A stretch of 64,000 bases of DNA from Gemmatimonadota bacterium (GTDB taxonomy: Bacteria; Gemmatimonadota; Gemmatimonadetes; Longimicrobiales; Gaopeijiaceae), in the NCBI GenBank assembly GCA_022827345.1, contig JAJDTB010000007.1, forward strand, positions 62,001 to 126,000, read 5' to 3'. The notes under the pieces were generated by a model that was not told the DNA's origin, ran no database searches, and worked only from the letters and a program-made list of their open reading frames with translations. This document shows positions 26,370 to 34,959 of this stretch, in pieces. Positions within the stretch are counted from its first letter, which is position 1, and each line of letters opens with the position of its first letter. Position numbers and translations under genes: made by a program.

Positions 26370-27587
26370 TCAGTCCTTCAGGAGCAGGAAGACGTCCTGC
26401 TGCGGCTCGTCGACCGTCACCTCGGGCCCATCGGGTCCCATGAAGACGTTGAACTCGGTGCGCAGCCCCACGTCGTCGGCGATGTAGATCCCCGGCTCCA
26501 CCGAGAAGCCCACGCCCGGCACGAGAACACGGTCGTCGTGCGCCTCGAGGTTGTCGAGGTTGGGGCCCCGGCCGTGGATGTCGCGGTCGATCGAGTGGCC
26601 GGTGCGATGGATGAAGTACTCGCCGTATCCGGCGTCCGTGATGATGCGGCGGGCCACGTCGTCGCCCTCGAAGCCGCGCAGGACCTCCCCGCGAGCGTGG
26701 CGTTCCTTCAGGGAAGCGACCACGCCGTCGCGGGCGGCCTTGGCCACCTCCCAGATCTCGGCGATGCGGGGCGGGAGTTCGCTGCCCAGGAAGCCCATCC
26801 AGGTCTGGTCGGCGGGCACGGATTCTTCGTGGCAGGCGCCCCAGAGGTCGATGAGGAGGAGATCGCCCGCCTTGATGCGCTCGCCGACTTCGCCGGGATC
26901 GTAGTGGGGATCGGCCGCCCTCGGGCCGATGGCGACGATGCAGTCGGCCTGCGCCGGGGCGCCCCGCGCGGCGAGCTCGTTGCGGATCCAGGTGGCGAGG
27001 GCGCCCTCCGTGATGGTTGCGCCGCGCGACACGTGGTCGGCGGCGCGTTCGAAGGCTTCCCGCGCCAGATCCTTGACGAGCCGGGATGCGCGGCCGTGTT
27101 CCTCGCGCTGCGTGGGGGTCCACACGGCGTAGAAGGTGGAGACGAGGTCGCCGGAGCTGCACAGTTCGACGCCGGTGTCGACGATGATGTCGCGTATGCC
27201 CGCGGGCAGGAGGTCGAGGTACGGCACGTCGCCGCGGGAGGAGGTCTCGGTGGCGACCCGCTCGCACCCGGCCAACAGGGCGCGCAGACCCGCCTCCATG
27301 CGCTGGCGGCTCGAATAGCTGTCCTTGGGCCAGTCCAGGTGGCGCCAGGAGGAGTGCTCGATCGCGTGGATGAGCAGCCGCGGCTGACCGGTCGCCGGCA
27401 CGAGCGCGAAGCCGCGCCGCGTGGTCCACTCGAGGCCGAGCAGGGAGCGGCCGATGGGGTTGCGGTCCTTGAAGTCGTAGATGAGCCACGCGTCGAACCC
27501 TCGCTCGCGCAGCGCCTCCTGGACCCTGGCCACGCCTTCGGGGTTCGCCAGCAGCACCCCGGTGGTATCCGACTGCGCCCGCGTCAT
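26370..27587 (-). CDS. M24 family metallopeptidase (creatinase/aminopeptidase-like)
   Basis: 405 residues. An N-terminal creatinase-like domain (VQEALRERGFDAWLIYDFKD) is followed by an M24 domain with ligands in LLIDLWGACHEESVPADQTW (two Asp), FIHRTGHSIDRDIHG (His), GFSVEPGIYI (Glu) and LRTEFNVFM (Glu). The metal site is complete but the surrounding LWGACHEES differs from classical Xaa-Pro peptidases, so substrate may be a peptide or a small amide. The ATG at 27587 overlaps the CcmH-like gene stop (ATGA). The track extends the ORF over that gene in another frame, which is an artefact. Confidence 0.88.
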   Translation of the reverse strand: MTRAQSDTTGVLLANPEGVARVQEALRERGFDAWLIYDFKDRNPIGRSLLGLEWTTRRGFALVPATGQPRLLIHAIEHSSWRHLDWPKDSYSSRQRMEAGLRALLAGCERVATETSSRGDVPYLDLLPAGIRDIIVDTGVELCSSGDLVSTFYAVWTPTQREEHGRASRLVKDLAREAFERAADHVSRGATITEGALATWIRNELAARGAPAQADCIVAIGPRAADPHYDPGEVGERIKAGDLLLIDLWGACHEESVPADQTWMGFLGSELPPRIAEIWEVAKAARDGVVASLKERHARGEVLRGFEGDDVARRIITDAGYGEYFIHRTGHSIDRDIHGRGPNLDNLEAHDDRVLVPGVGFSVEPGIYIADDVGLRTEFNVFMGPDGPEVTVDEPQQDVFLLLKD

Positions 27588-28144
27588 TCCATTTCCTCCA
27601 TCGCTTCGAGTTCGGCGAGGGCGGCGTCGAGCCGCTCCCGGTCTTCTTCGCTGATGTCGCCTGCCGTACCCTCTCCTGCCACGGCGGCCCCCCTGAGCCG
27701 GCGCAGCACCACGACCACCACGGCGAGCCCCATCAGGAGCGCCGCGGGCGGCATCACCCAGGCCAGCAGCCCGGTCCCGGTGCGCTTCGGCAGGGCGCGG
27801 TACTCTTCCCCGTGGGCTGCCACCACGAGCTCGACGAGGCTGTCGGCCGGCAGCCCGTCGCGGGCCATCTGGTCGATGCTGTCCCTGAGTTCGGCGGCCT
27901 GCCAGGAGGGGCAGACCTCGAGCATCTGTCCCGGACAATAGGGGGAACGAATCTTCGCGATCGCCTCCCGGGCCTCCGGATGGACCTGGTGCGGCGCCGT
28001 TTCCTGGGCGGACGCAGGACCATCCACAGCCGGCGCCGCCAGCGCCGCCCCCAGCGCCGCCGCCACCATCGACGGCAGCAGGGCGTATGCGCGCAGCCGC
28101 CGTGGGCCGCGGTTTCCGTTGGCTGGAACTGCGTCGATCATCAT
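27584..28144 (-). CDS. CcmH-like cytochrome c biogenesis protein, variant motif
   Basis: 186 residues: signal peptide (LPSMVAAALGAALAAPAVDG), a small helical domain, one C-terminal membrane helix (GLLAWVMPPAALLMGLAVVV) and a charged cytoplasmic tail. IAKIRSPYCPGQMLEVCPSW lines up with the CcmH/NrfF redox motif, but instead of LRCxxC the cysteines are seven residues apart (CPGQMLEVC). The flanking helix (AAELRDSIDQM) and GEEYRALPKRTGTGLLAW match CcmH. Thioreduction of apocytochrome is the family role; whether the spaced pair is active is unknown. No other ccm gene is in the window. The ATG at 28144 follows GAGGCGGAAG. Confidence 0.72.
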   Translation of the reverse strand: MMIDAVPANGNRGPRRLRAYALLPSMVAAALGAALAAPAVDGPASAQETAPHQVHPEAREAIAKIRSPYCPGQMLEVCPSWQAAELRDSIDQMARDGLPADSLVELVVAAHGEEYRALPKRTGTGLLAWVMPPAALLMGLAVVVVVLRRLRGAAVAGEGTAGDISEEDRERLDAALAELEAMEEME

Positions 28145-28155
28145 CTTCCGCCTCT

Positions 28156-28245
28156 GTCCATCGGAGCGCCGTCCATCGGTGCACCGTTCATCGGAGCGTC
28201 CGTTCACCGGGGCCCGTCCATCGGAGCGCCGTCCATCCCGACGCC
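28156..28245. repeat. six imperfect 15-bp tandem repeats at the hdac/ccmH junction
   Basis: Units based on GTCCATCGGAGCGCC begin at 28156, 28171, 28186, 28201, 28216 and 28231. They span the last codons of the deacetylase gene, its stop codon and the short gap before the CcmH-like start. On the coding strand each unit reads as MDGAP-like repeats. Gain or loss of a unit would shift where the deacetylase ends. Confidence 0.8.
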
Positions 28246-29235
28246 GGCGAGCGCGCGAATGACGGCGACGCATCCCGCGCCGGTACGCGGCGGGTCGTAT
28301 CCTCCCTCCAAGAATACCACAACGCGGCCACCGCAGCAGCGCGCGGCCACATCCATGACCATGCGCGTGGTTTCGTGGAGGTCTTCCGGCTCCAGCAGCT
28401 GTCCGCCGAGCGGATCGCCGGCGAGGACGTCGAACCCCGACGACACCAGGACGAAGTCGGGCTCCGAGCGCTCCACCGCCGTCTCCAGCGCCATGCGGAA
28501 GACCCGCAGGTAGTCGGCTCGGGGCGTCCGCGGGCGCAGCGGCACGTTCAGGGTGAACCCCTCCCCCCGCCCGCGCCCCGTCTCGTGCGCAGCTCCCGTC
28601 CCGGGATAGTGCGGGTACTGGTGAAGCGACAGGAAGAACACGTCGGGGTCGTCGTAGAAGGCGTCCTGAGTGCCGTTGCCGTGATGGACGTCCCAGTCGA
28701 CGATCAGCACGCGCCCGGCCTCGCCGCTTGCCCGGAGACTCGCCGCCGCGACGGCGATGTTGTTGAAGAGGCAGAACCCCATCGCGCGGTCCGGGGTGGC
28801 GTGATGCCCGGGGGGACGCGCGGCGACGAAGGCGTTGCGGAACCGCCCGGCGGCGACCCCGCGCGCGGCTTCCAGCCCCGCGCCGGCCGTCCCCAGCGCG
28901 GCGTCCCACGAGGCGGCGGAGACTCGCGTGTCGGCGTCGAGCGCGACCCCGCCGCCCTGCTCGCGGGCCTGTTCCACCGCGCGGCGCACGGTTTCGACCA
29001 GCGCGGCATCGTGCACCAGCGTCAGGTCCTCTTCGCGGGCCGGCTCGGGGGCCACCTGCACCACCCGGTCGTGCAGGGCGACCAGGTCGTTCTTGAGCGC
29101 CGACGCGACCGCGCGCAGCCTGCCCTGATGCTCGGGGTGCCCCCAGCCCGTGTCGTGCAGGACCGCCGAGGAGTGCATGAAGAAGGCGGTGGGCGCCGTG
29201 GCGCCGCCCTCGGCGCGGCCCGCTCCGTCGCTCAT
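28204..29235 (-). CDS. histone deacetylase-like amidohydrolase (AcuC/class II type)
   Basis: 343 residues with an arginase/deacetylase fold. Conserved elements are FMHSSAVLHDTGWGHPEHQG, the active-site RPPGHHATPDRAMGFCLFNN, zinc ligands in VDWDVHHGNGTQDAFYDD and SSGFDVLAGDP, and the closing VVVFLEGGYDP. It removes acetyl or related acyl groups from lysines, polyamines or small amides; the substrate is not predictable. The C-terminal MDGAPMDGPR comes from the 15-bp repeats, so the extreme C-terminus is probably not constrained. The gene is 55 bp after carB on the same strand. Confidence 0.92.
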   Translation of the reverse strand: MSDGAGRAEGGATAPTAFFMHSSAVLHDTGWGHPEHQGRLRAVASALKNDLVALHDRVVQVAPEPAREEDLTLVHDAALVETVRRAVEQAREQGGGVALDADTRVSAASWDAALGTAGAGLEAARGVAAGRFRNAFVAARPPGHHATPDRAMGFCLFNNIAVAAASLRASGEAGRVLIVDWDVHHGNGTQDAFYDDPDVFFLSLHQYPHYPGTGAAHETGRGRGEGFTLNVPLRPRTPRADYLRVFRMALETAVERSEPDFVLVSSGFDVLAGDPLGGQLLEPEDLHETTRMVMDVAARCCGGRVVVFLEGGYDPPRTGAGCVAVIRALAGVGMDGAPMDGPR

Positions 29236-29290
29236 CCGGACTCGCCGGCGGCGGAATCCACCTCGCTCATCCCGGCAGCTTCGGCGCCCG

Positions 29291-32200
29291 TCACGCGCCG
29301 ACCGGCTCTCCCTTGCGCGCGATCCGCTCCTGGATGCTCAGGATCTCGGGGCGGCGCGTGCGCATGGCGGTCACGGCGTCCACCGCCGCGCTGGTGGCCG
29401 ACATCGTCGTCAGGTACGGCACCCCGTACGCGATCGCGGCACGGCGCATGGCGTAGTCGTCGTACTGCGACTTCTTGCCCAGGGGCGTGTTGATGAGCAG
29501 GCCCACCTGCCCGCTCACGATGCGGTCCACGATGTGGGGACGCCCTTCACCGACCTTGTGAATCCGTTCACAAGGGATGCCGAGCTGGTGCATGTGGTTG
29601 CAGGTGCCGCTGGTCGCCAGCACGTGGAACCCCAGGTCGGCCAGGCGGCGCACCAGGGGCGTCACGGTGGGCTTGTCGGAGTCGTTCACGGTGACGATCA
29701 CCGAGAGATCGCTGTCGCCCTCGGGCAGCCGGTTGCCGGCGGACACCTGGGCCTTGGCGAAGGCCATCCCGAACGAGTCGTCCACGCCCATCGCCTCGCC
29801 GGTGGAGCGCATCTCGGGTCCGAGGAGCGTGTCGACATCGAACCGGTTGAAGGGGAAGACCGCCTCCTTCACCGCGACCCCGTTCACCTCCGGCTCGGAC
29901 GGCACGCCCAGATCGGCCAGCTTCTCGCCTGCCATGACCCGCGCGGCAAGGCGGGCCAGCGGCACCCCCGTCGACTTGCCGACGAACGGCACCGTCCGCG
30001 ACGCGCGCGGATTCACCTCCAGCACGTACACCTGCCCGTCCTTCACCGCATACTGCACATTGAGCAGCCCCACTACGCCCAGCTCCAGCGCGAACCGGCG
30101 CGTCAGGCGGCGCATCTCGTCGAGTTCGGCGGGCCCGAGCAGGTAGGGCGGCAGCACGCACGCGGAGTCGCCCGAATGCACCCCCGCGTCCTCGATGTGC
30201 TGCATGATCCCGCCGATCACGACCTCGATCCCGTCGCACAGCGCATCCACGTCGGCCTCGAAGGCGTCCTCCAGGAAGCGGTCGATGAGCACCGGATGGT
30301 CGGGGGACGCCTTCACCGCCCGCGCGAAGTAGTCCTTCAGCGAATCCTCGTCGTAGACGATCTCCATCGCGCGGCCGCCCAGCACGTAAGAGGGCCGCAC
30401 CAGCACCGGAAAGCCGATCTCGCGCGCGATCACCAGCGCCTCTTCCTCGCTCATCGCCGTTCCGTTCGCCGGCACGCGCGCCCCGATCCGCCGGCACACC
30501 TCCTCGAAGCGCCGCCGGTCCTCGGCACGGTCGATCGCATCCACCGAAGTCCCCAGGATCGGCACGCCGAGCTCCTCGAGCGGCCGGGCCAGGTTCAGCG
30601 GCGTCTGCCCCCCCAGCTGCACGATCACGCCCTCCGGCCGCTCCCGCTCCACGATCTCGACCACGTCCTCCAGCGTCAGCGGCTCGAAGTAGAGCTTGTC
30701 GCTCACGTCGAAGTCGGTCGACACCGTCTCCGGGTTCGAGTTCACCATGATCGTCTCGAATCCCGCCTCCTTGAGCGCCAGCACCGCCTGCACGCAGCAG
30801 TAGTCGAACTCGATCCCCTGCCCGATCCGGTTCGGCCCGCTGCCCAGGATGACGATCTTGCGCGCATCCGAAGGGTCGCTCTCATCCTCGGATTCGTAGG
30901 AGGAGTAGTAGTAGGGCGTCGCCGCGGGGAACTCCCCGGCGCAGGTGTCGACCACGTTGTACGTCGGCCGGATCCCCCACTCCCAGCGCCGCGACCGTAT
31001 GGCGGCCTCGTCCACCCCTCGCAGCGCCGCGAGCTGCGCGTCGGCGAACCCCTCGCGCTTCATGCGGCGTACCGAGGCCGCATCGAGGGACGGCAGGTCC
31101 GTGAACCAGCGTTCCAGTTCGAGGATCTGCACGAGCTGGTCGAGGAACCACGGGTCGATCCCGGTGGCGCGGTGGAGCCGCTCGATCGAGATGCCCGCCT
31201 CGAGCGCGCGCTTCAGCTGGTACTTGCGCCACGTCGTGGGCCTCCGCACCGCGGCGAGCAGCGCCTCCGGCTCGTCCGACACCAGTCCGTCGTCCTCCGG
31301 CGCCTTTTTCGTCACCCAGCCGATGCGCCCCACCTCCATCCCCCGCAGCCCCTTCTGCCACGCCGACCGGAAGGTGCGCCCGATCGCCATCGTCTCGCCC
31401 ACCGCCTTCATCTGCACGCCCAGCGTGTCGTCCACGTCCGGGAACTTCTCGAAGGCGAAGCGGGGAAACTTCACCACCACGTAGTCGAGCGCGGGCTCGA
31501 ACGAAGCCGGCGTCGTCTTCGTGATGTCGTTCGGGAGCTCGTAGAGGTGGTACCCGACGGCCAGCTTCGCCCCCACGCGCGCGATGGGGAAACCGGTCGC
31601 CTTGGATGCGAGGGCCGAGGAGCGCGACACGCGCGGATTCATCTCCACCACCAGCATCTCGCCGTTCTCGGGGTTCACCGCGAACTGGATGTTGCACCCG
31701 CCCGCTTCCACCCCGATCTCGCGGATGATCGCGATCGCGGCGTCGCGCATGAGCTGGTACTCGACGTCGGAGAGCGTCTGCGCCGGCGCCACGGTGATCG
31801 AGTCGCCCGTGTGCACCCCCATCGCGTCGAAGTTCTCGATCGAACAGACGATGATCACGTTGTCGAGGCCGTCGCGGACCACCTCGAGCTCGTACTCCTT
31901 CCAGCCGATCACCGAGCGGTCGATGAGCACCTCCGTGATCGGGCTGGCGTCGAGTCCCTTGCGCACCTGGGCCTCGAACTCGGCGAGGTTGTAGGCAGTG
32001 CCGCCGCCCGTTCCGCCCAGGGTGAAGGAGGGACGGATGATGGCGGGGTAGCCGGTGTCCTCGATGATCTCGAGCGCTTCGTCCACGCTGCGGGCGAAGC
32101 CGCCGTGGGGGACGGCGAGGCCGATGCGGTTCATCGCCGCGGTGAACTCCTCGCGGTCCTCGGCCATCTTGATGGAGCGCTCGTCGGCCCCGATGAGTTC

Positions 32201-32539
32201 GACGCCGTGGGCGGCCAGCACACCGTCGCGGTGGAGGTCCATGGCGATGTTGAGGGCGGTCTGTCCTCCCATCGTCGGGAGGAGCGCGTCCGGCTTCTCG
32301 CGCTCGATCACGCGCTCCACCCACTCGGGCGTCAGCGGCTCGATGTAGGTCCGGTCGGCCAGATCCGGGTCGGTCATGATCGTCGCCGGATTGGAGTTGA
32401 CCAGGATGACGCGGTAGCCCTCCTCCTTGAGCGCGCGCACGGCCTGGGTGCCGGAATAGTCGAATTCGCAGGCCTGCCCGATGACGATGGGACCCGACCC
32501 CAGAATCAGGATCGAATCGATGTCGGTGCGTTTAGGCAA
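29291..32539 (-). CDS. carB: carbamoyl-phosphate synthase large subunit
   Basis: 1082 residues, the usual full length. Two ATP-grasp halves are visible: the first opens with [20 protein letters not shown] and contains [15 protein letters not shown], the second opens with [20 protein letters not shown] and contains [19 protein letters not shown]-terminal MGS-like allosteric domain ([20 protein letters not shown]) follows. It makes carbamoyl phosphate for pyrimidine and arginine synthesis with CarA, which is not in the window. A dihydroorotase gene lies 13 kb away. A tiny MetS-like ORF ends only 6 bp upstream of its start. Confidence 0.98.
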   Translation of the reverse strand: MPKRTDIDSILILGSGPIVIGQACEFDYSGTQAVRALKEEGYRVILVNSNPATIMTDPDLADRTYIEPLTPEWVERVIEREKPDALLPTMGGQTALNIAMDLHRDGVLAAHGVELIGADERSIKMAEDREEFTAAMNRIGLAVPHGGFARSVDEALEIIEDTGYPAIIRPSFTLGGTGGGTAYNLAEFEAQVRKGLDASPITEVLIDRSVIGWKEYELEVVRDGLDNVIIVCSIENFDAMGVHTGDSITVAPAQTLSDVEYQLMRDAAIAIIREIGVEAGGCNIQFAVNPENGEMLVVEMNPRVSRSSALASKATGFPIARVGAKLAVGYHLYELPNDITKTTPASFEPALDYVVVKFPRFAFEKFPDVDDTLGVQMKAVGETMAIGRTFRSAWQKGLRGMEVGRIGWVTKKAPEDDGLVSDEPEALLAAVRRPTTWRKYQLKRALEAGISIERLHRATGIDPWFLDQLVQILELERWFTDLPSLDAASVRRMKREGFADAQLAALRGVDEAAIRSRRWEWGIRPTYNVVDTCAGEFPAATPYYYSSYESEDESDPSDARKIVILGSGPNRIGQGIEFDYCCVQAVLALKEAGFETIMVNSNPETVSTDFDVSDKLYFEPLTLEDVVEIVERERPEGVIVQLGGQTPLNLARPLEELGVPILGTSVDAIDRAEDRRRFEEVCRRIGARVPANGTAMSEEEALVIAREIGFPVLVRPSYVLGGRAMEIVYDEDSLKDYFARAVKASPDHPVLIDRFLEDAFEADVDALCDGIEVVIGGIMQHIEDAGVHSGDSACVLPPYLLGPAELDEMRRLTRRFALELGVVGLLNVQYAVKDGQVYVLEVNPRASRTVPFVGKSTGVPLARLAARVMAGEKLADLGVPSEPEVNGVAVKEAVFPFNRFDVDTLLGPEMRSTGEAMGVDDSFGMAFAKAQVSAGNRLPEGDSDLSVIVTVNDSDKPTVTPLVRRLADLGFHVLATSGTCNHMHQLGIPCERIHKVGEGRPHIVDRIVSGQVGLLINTPLGKKSQYDDYAMRRAAIAYGVPYLTTMSATSAAVDAVTAMRTRRPEILSIQERIARKGEPVGA

Positions 32540-32545
32540 CGTCGA

Positions 32546-32662
32546 TCAGCCGTCCGGGCTCTTTTCGGATTCCTTCCGGACCGCGGTGCGGAGGGCCATG
32601 GTGAGACCTCCCCACACGAACGCCATGATCACGATCATTGTGATCCAGGTTGCGGTGGTCAT
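32546..32662 (-). CDS. 38-residue MetS-like small membrane protein
   Basis: Too short for the ORF track. It reads MTTATWITMIVIMAFVWGG then LTMALRTAVRKESEKSPDG: one membrane helix with the VWGG kink and a basic C-terminal tail. This is the layout of MetS, the accessory small subunit of NSS-family amino acid importers (and similar to short CcoQ-like peptides). AAGGGAA lies 8 bases before the ATG. It ends 6 bp before carB, so the two are cotranscribed. The NSS transporter itself is 6 kb away, which is unusual because metS normally adjoins its transporter gene. Confidence 0.65.
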   Translation of the reverse strand: MTTATWITMIVIMAFVWGGLTMALRTAVRKESEKSPDG

Positions 32663-32965
32663 GGGACCGGTTCCCTTCGACTTCGCGGTGGTATTGTGGC
32701 GGCGGCCGCGGCAGAGAAGCCGGACCGTGAGGACCGGGCGGGGAGCGCCTCTTCCGGGGCCGGATTAAGGTGCGGAAACGGGGGCCGCAGGGCAAGACGC
32801 GGCTGGGGCGCCCGGCGGGTCTCGATGGTGCCGGGGAGTCACTCCCCGCTAGCGAGCGGGCCGGAGCACACCGGGGGGCCGCGAAACGCAAACTTGGCCG
32901 CGCGGGTGACGCGAGCGCATGTTGAGACCGGTTCAACGTGTCTCGTCCAGCCCTCGGGGAAAGTC
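32663..32965. other. intergenic region between the carB operon and the serine hydrolase gene
   Basis: About 300 bp holding divergent promoters that are not resolved. Two symmetric elements are visible: a perfect GGGGAGT-C-ACTCCCC palindrome at 32833-32847, which is too tight to be a terminator and looks like a binding site, and GTTGA-GACCGGT-TCAAC near 32922. No ORF with a credible start was found. Confidence 0.5.
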
Positions 32966-34420
32966 ATGAAACGCCTTACCGCCGCAGCCATCGCACTCGT
33001 CCTCCTGCCGCCTGCCGCCATCCAGGGCCAGCAGGAACGATCCTACGACTACTTCTCGCCGCAGCGGGAGATGATCCAGAGGGGGGTGCAGGCGATCCTC
33101 CAGTGCAACGGCCTGTTCACCAGCAACCGGACGCTGGAGCAGGTCTTCGACCAGGAGCTGGCCTATCTCGAGGATCCGGTGGGGACGGCCGAGGGCGGAG
33201 ACTATGTCGTTGATTGGGAGAGGAAGGCGGTCGCGATCGGGGCGCCGGGCCCGACCCCGGTGATGCGGGCCGCTTTCCGCGAAGGGATCGGGTGCGTGAT
33301 CATGTCGCCCGACCAGACGTTGGACGACATCGGGGACCTGCCGATCCTGAAGACCCCGCCACCGCCGGGCGATCCCGCCACCATGCCCTGGCCCGACGGT
33401 GATCTGGTCGAAGACCGGGCGCTTCCGGACGGCGTCGATCCCGTTGCCCTGCAGGCCGCCTCCGACTGGACCTTCGACCGCGAATCCCCGGAGCAGGTGA
33501 CGCTCAGCCTGATGGTGCTGCAGCATGGCCGCATCCTCCACGAGCGCTACGCCCCCGGCGTGGACATGACCACGAAGACCCGGACCTGGTCGACCGCGAA
33601 GAGCATCGCCGTGACCCTGATCGGCATGCTCGTCGACGAGGGCAGGCTGGGGCTCGACGACCCCCTGCCCTTCGACTGGCTTCCCGACAACGCCGGCTCC
33701 GCCGAGACCGATCCCCGCCGCCACATCACGCTGCGCCACGTGCTCAACATGTCGAGCGGACTCTACCCCGTGGACAGCTGGGGCATGGAATACGCGACCG
33801 GCTCGGGTTTCTCCTACTGGGCCGGATCGAGTTCGGTCGACGGGGCGCGCAACCGCTCGCTCATGCGCGACCCCGGCACCTTCTGGGACTACGAGAACTA
33901 CGACACGCTGCTCGGCGTCTACGCGATGAAGCTTCTTATCGGAGACCCGCAGGCCTACCTCGAATTCCCGCGCATGCGCCTCCTCGACAGGATCGGGATG
34001 CGCAGCACGCTCCTGAGCACGGATCGCTTCGGCGATTTCATCCTGAGCAGCCAGGTGTACACGACCGCGCGCGACCTGGCCCGCTTCGGCATCCTCTACG
34101 CGCAGAACGGCGTGTGGAACGGCGAGCGGCTGGTGTCGGAAGACTGGATCGACTTTGCGCGGACGCCGGCTCCCGCGACCTCGGAGACCGGCAACTTCTA
34201 CGGCGGCCAGTTCTGGCTGGTGCCGGACGACCGCACCGATGTGCCTTCGGACGCCTATTCCACGGCCGGGAACCGCGGGCAGTTCGTGGTCGTGGTGCCG
34301 TCGCACGATGTGGTGATCGTCCGCCGCGGCCTGGACTACGGGCGGCAGGGCTTCGACCGGTGGGACATGACCCGCGAGGTGTTGAAGGCGTTCAGGCCGG
34401 TGGCGACGAGCGGCCGTTAG
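32966..34420 (+). CDS. secreted serine hydrolase of the beta-lactamase (class C-like/S12) fold
   Basis: 484 residues with a signal peptide (LTAAAIALVLLPPAAIQG). An N-terminal region of ~150 residues of unknown fold precedes the serine hydrolase domain with Ser209-x-x-Lys212 in TWSTAKSIAVTLIG, a Tyr-x-Asn in WDYENYDTLLGVY and a third-box equivalent in STAGNRGQFVVVVPS. The family covers D-Ala peptidases, esterases and 6-aminohexanoate-dimer-type amidases; antibiotic cleavage should not be assumed. The ATG at 32966 follows GGGGAAAG. The track's 1756-residue ORF is an open antisense frame through carB. A BlaI/BlaR1 pair follows downstream but with its own promoter. Confidence 0.9.
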   Translation: MKRLTAAAIALVLLPPAAIQGQQERSYDYFSPQREMIQRGVQAILQCNGLFTSNRTLEQVFDQELAYLEDPVGTAEGGDYVVDWERKAVAIGAPGPTPVMRAAFREGIGCVIMSPDQTLDDIGDLPILKTPPPPGDPATMPWPDGDLVEDRALPDGVDPVALQAASDWTFDRESPEQVTLSLMVLQHGRILHERYAPGVDMTTKTRTWSTAKSIAVTLIGMLVDEGRLGLDDPLPFDWLPDNAGSAETDPRRHITLRHVLNMSSGLYPVDSWGMEYATGSGFSYWAGSSSVDGARNRSLMRDPGTFWDYENYDTLLGVYAMKLLIGDPQAYLEFPRMRLLDRIGMRSTLLSTDRFGDFILSSQVYTTARDLARFGILYAQNGVWNGERLVSEDWIDFARTPAPATSETGNFYGGQFWLVPDDRTDVPSDAYSTAGNRGQFVVVVPSHDVVIVRRGLDYGRQGFDRWDMTREVLKAFRPVATSGR

Positions 34421-34510
34421 CCACCGCCGGGTAAGCGGCGTGTAGCACCCGAGGCGCCGGGGGAGGCGTCGAATCCCCCAAGGGCCGCGCACACCCGACA
34501 CCTTCCCGAC

Positions 34511-34555
34511 TTGATTTCTACGACATCATGTCTTAACATTACGACATGTTGTCGT
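34511..34555 (+). promoter_or_regulatory. BlaI-type promoter with two operators
   Basis: A promoter TTGATT-N17-TAACAT (34511-34539) carries two dyads. ACGACATCATGTCTT (34520-34534) lies between -35 and -10, and ACGACATGTTGTCGT (34541-34555) covers the start point. The dyad starts are 21 bp apart, two helical turns. The ACGACAT half-site is close to published BlaI/MecI-type operators, and the first gene downstream is a BlaI homologue, so autorepression is the natural reading. Confidence 0.8.
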
Positions 34556-34592
34556 TAGGGGTCCATGATCGACTAGGGGAGATAGAGCGACC

Positions 34593-34958
34593 GTGACGAT
34601 TCAATCGCTACCCAATTCCGAACTCGCGGTAATGGAGTTGCTGTGGAGGAAGGGCCGCCTCACCGCGCGCCAGATCCTCGACCAGCTCTACCCGGATGTC
34701 GCCAGGCCGCAGCACGGCACCGTCCAGCGGCTCTTGCAGCGGTTGCGCGCCAAGGGATTCGTGACGCGCGACCGCGACGTGGGGGTGAACGTCTTCTCGC
34801 CCGCCCTCAGTCGCGAGGAATACGCAAGCGGCCAGCTGGAATCCCTCGCGAACCGGCTCACCCAGGGCTCGCTGGTGCCGATGATCACAAGGCTGGTCGA
34901 AGACAACAAGCTGTCGCGGGCCGAGATCGAGAAGCTGCGCCGGATCCTGGAGGAATAG
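34593..34958 (+). CDS. BlaI/MecI/CopY-family transcriptional repressor
   Basis: 121 residues with a winged helix: LPNSELAVMELLWRKGRLTA, then GTVQRLLQRLRAKGFVTRDR and the wing. The C-terminal helices (LESLANRLTQGSLVPMITRL) form the dimer that is cut by the partner protease. It should bind the twin dyads just upstream. The GTG at 34593 is preceded by AGGGGAGA. Stop and the BlaR1 start are one base apart, giving strict coupling. Confidence 0.93.
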   Translation: MTIQSLPNSELAVMELLWRKGRLTARQILDQLYPDVARPQHGTVQRLLQRLRAKGFVTRDRDVGVNVFSPALSREEYASGQLESLANRLTQGSLVPMITRLVEDNKLSRAEIEKLRRILEE

Positions 34959-34959
34959 C

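Noticed and set aside
29150-34420. 1756-codon plus-strand ORF
   Set aside because: The first ~1270 codons are antisense to the histone-deacetylase and carB genes and lack any motif; only the last 484 codons from 32966 are a real gene.
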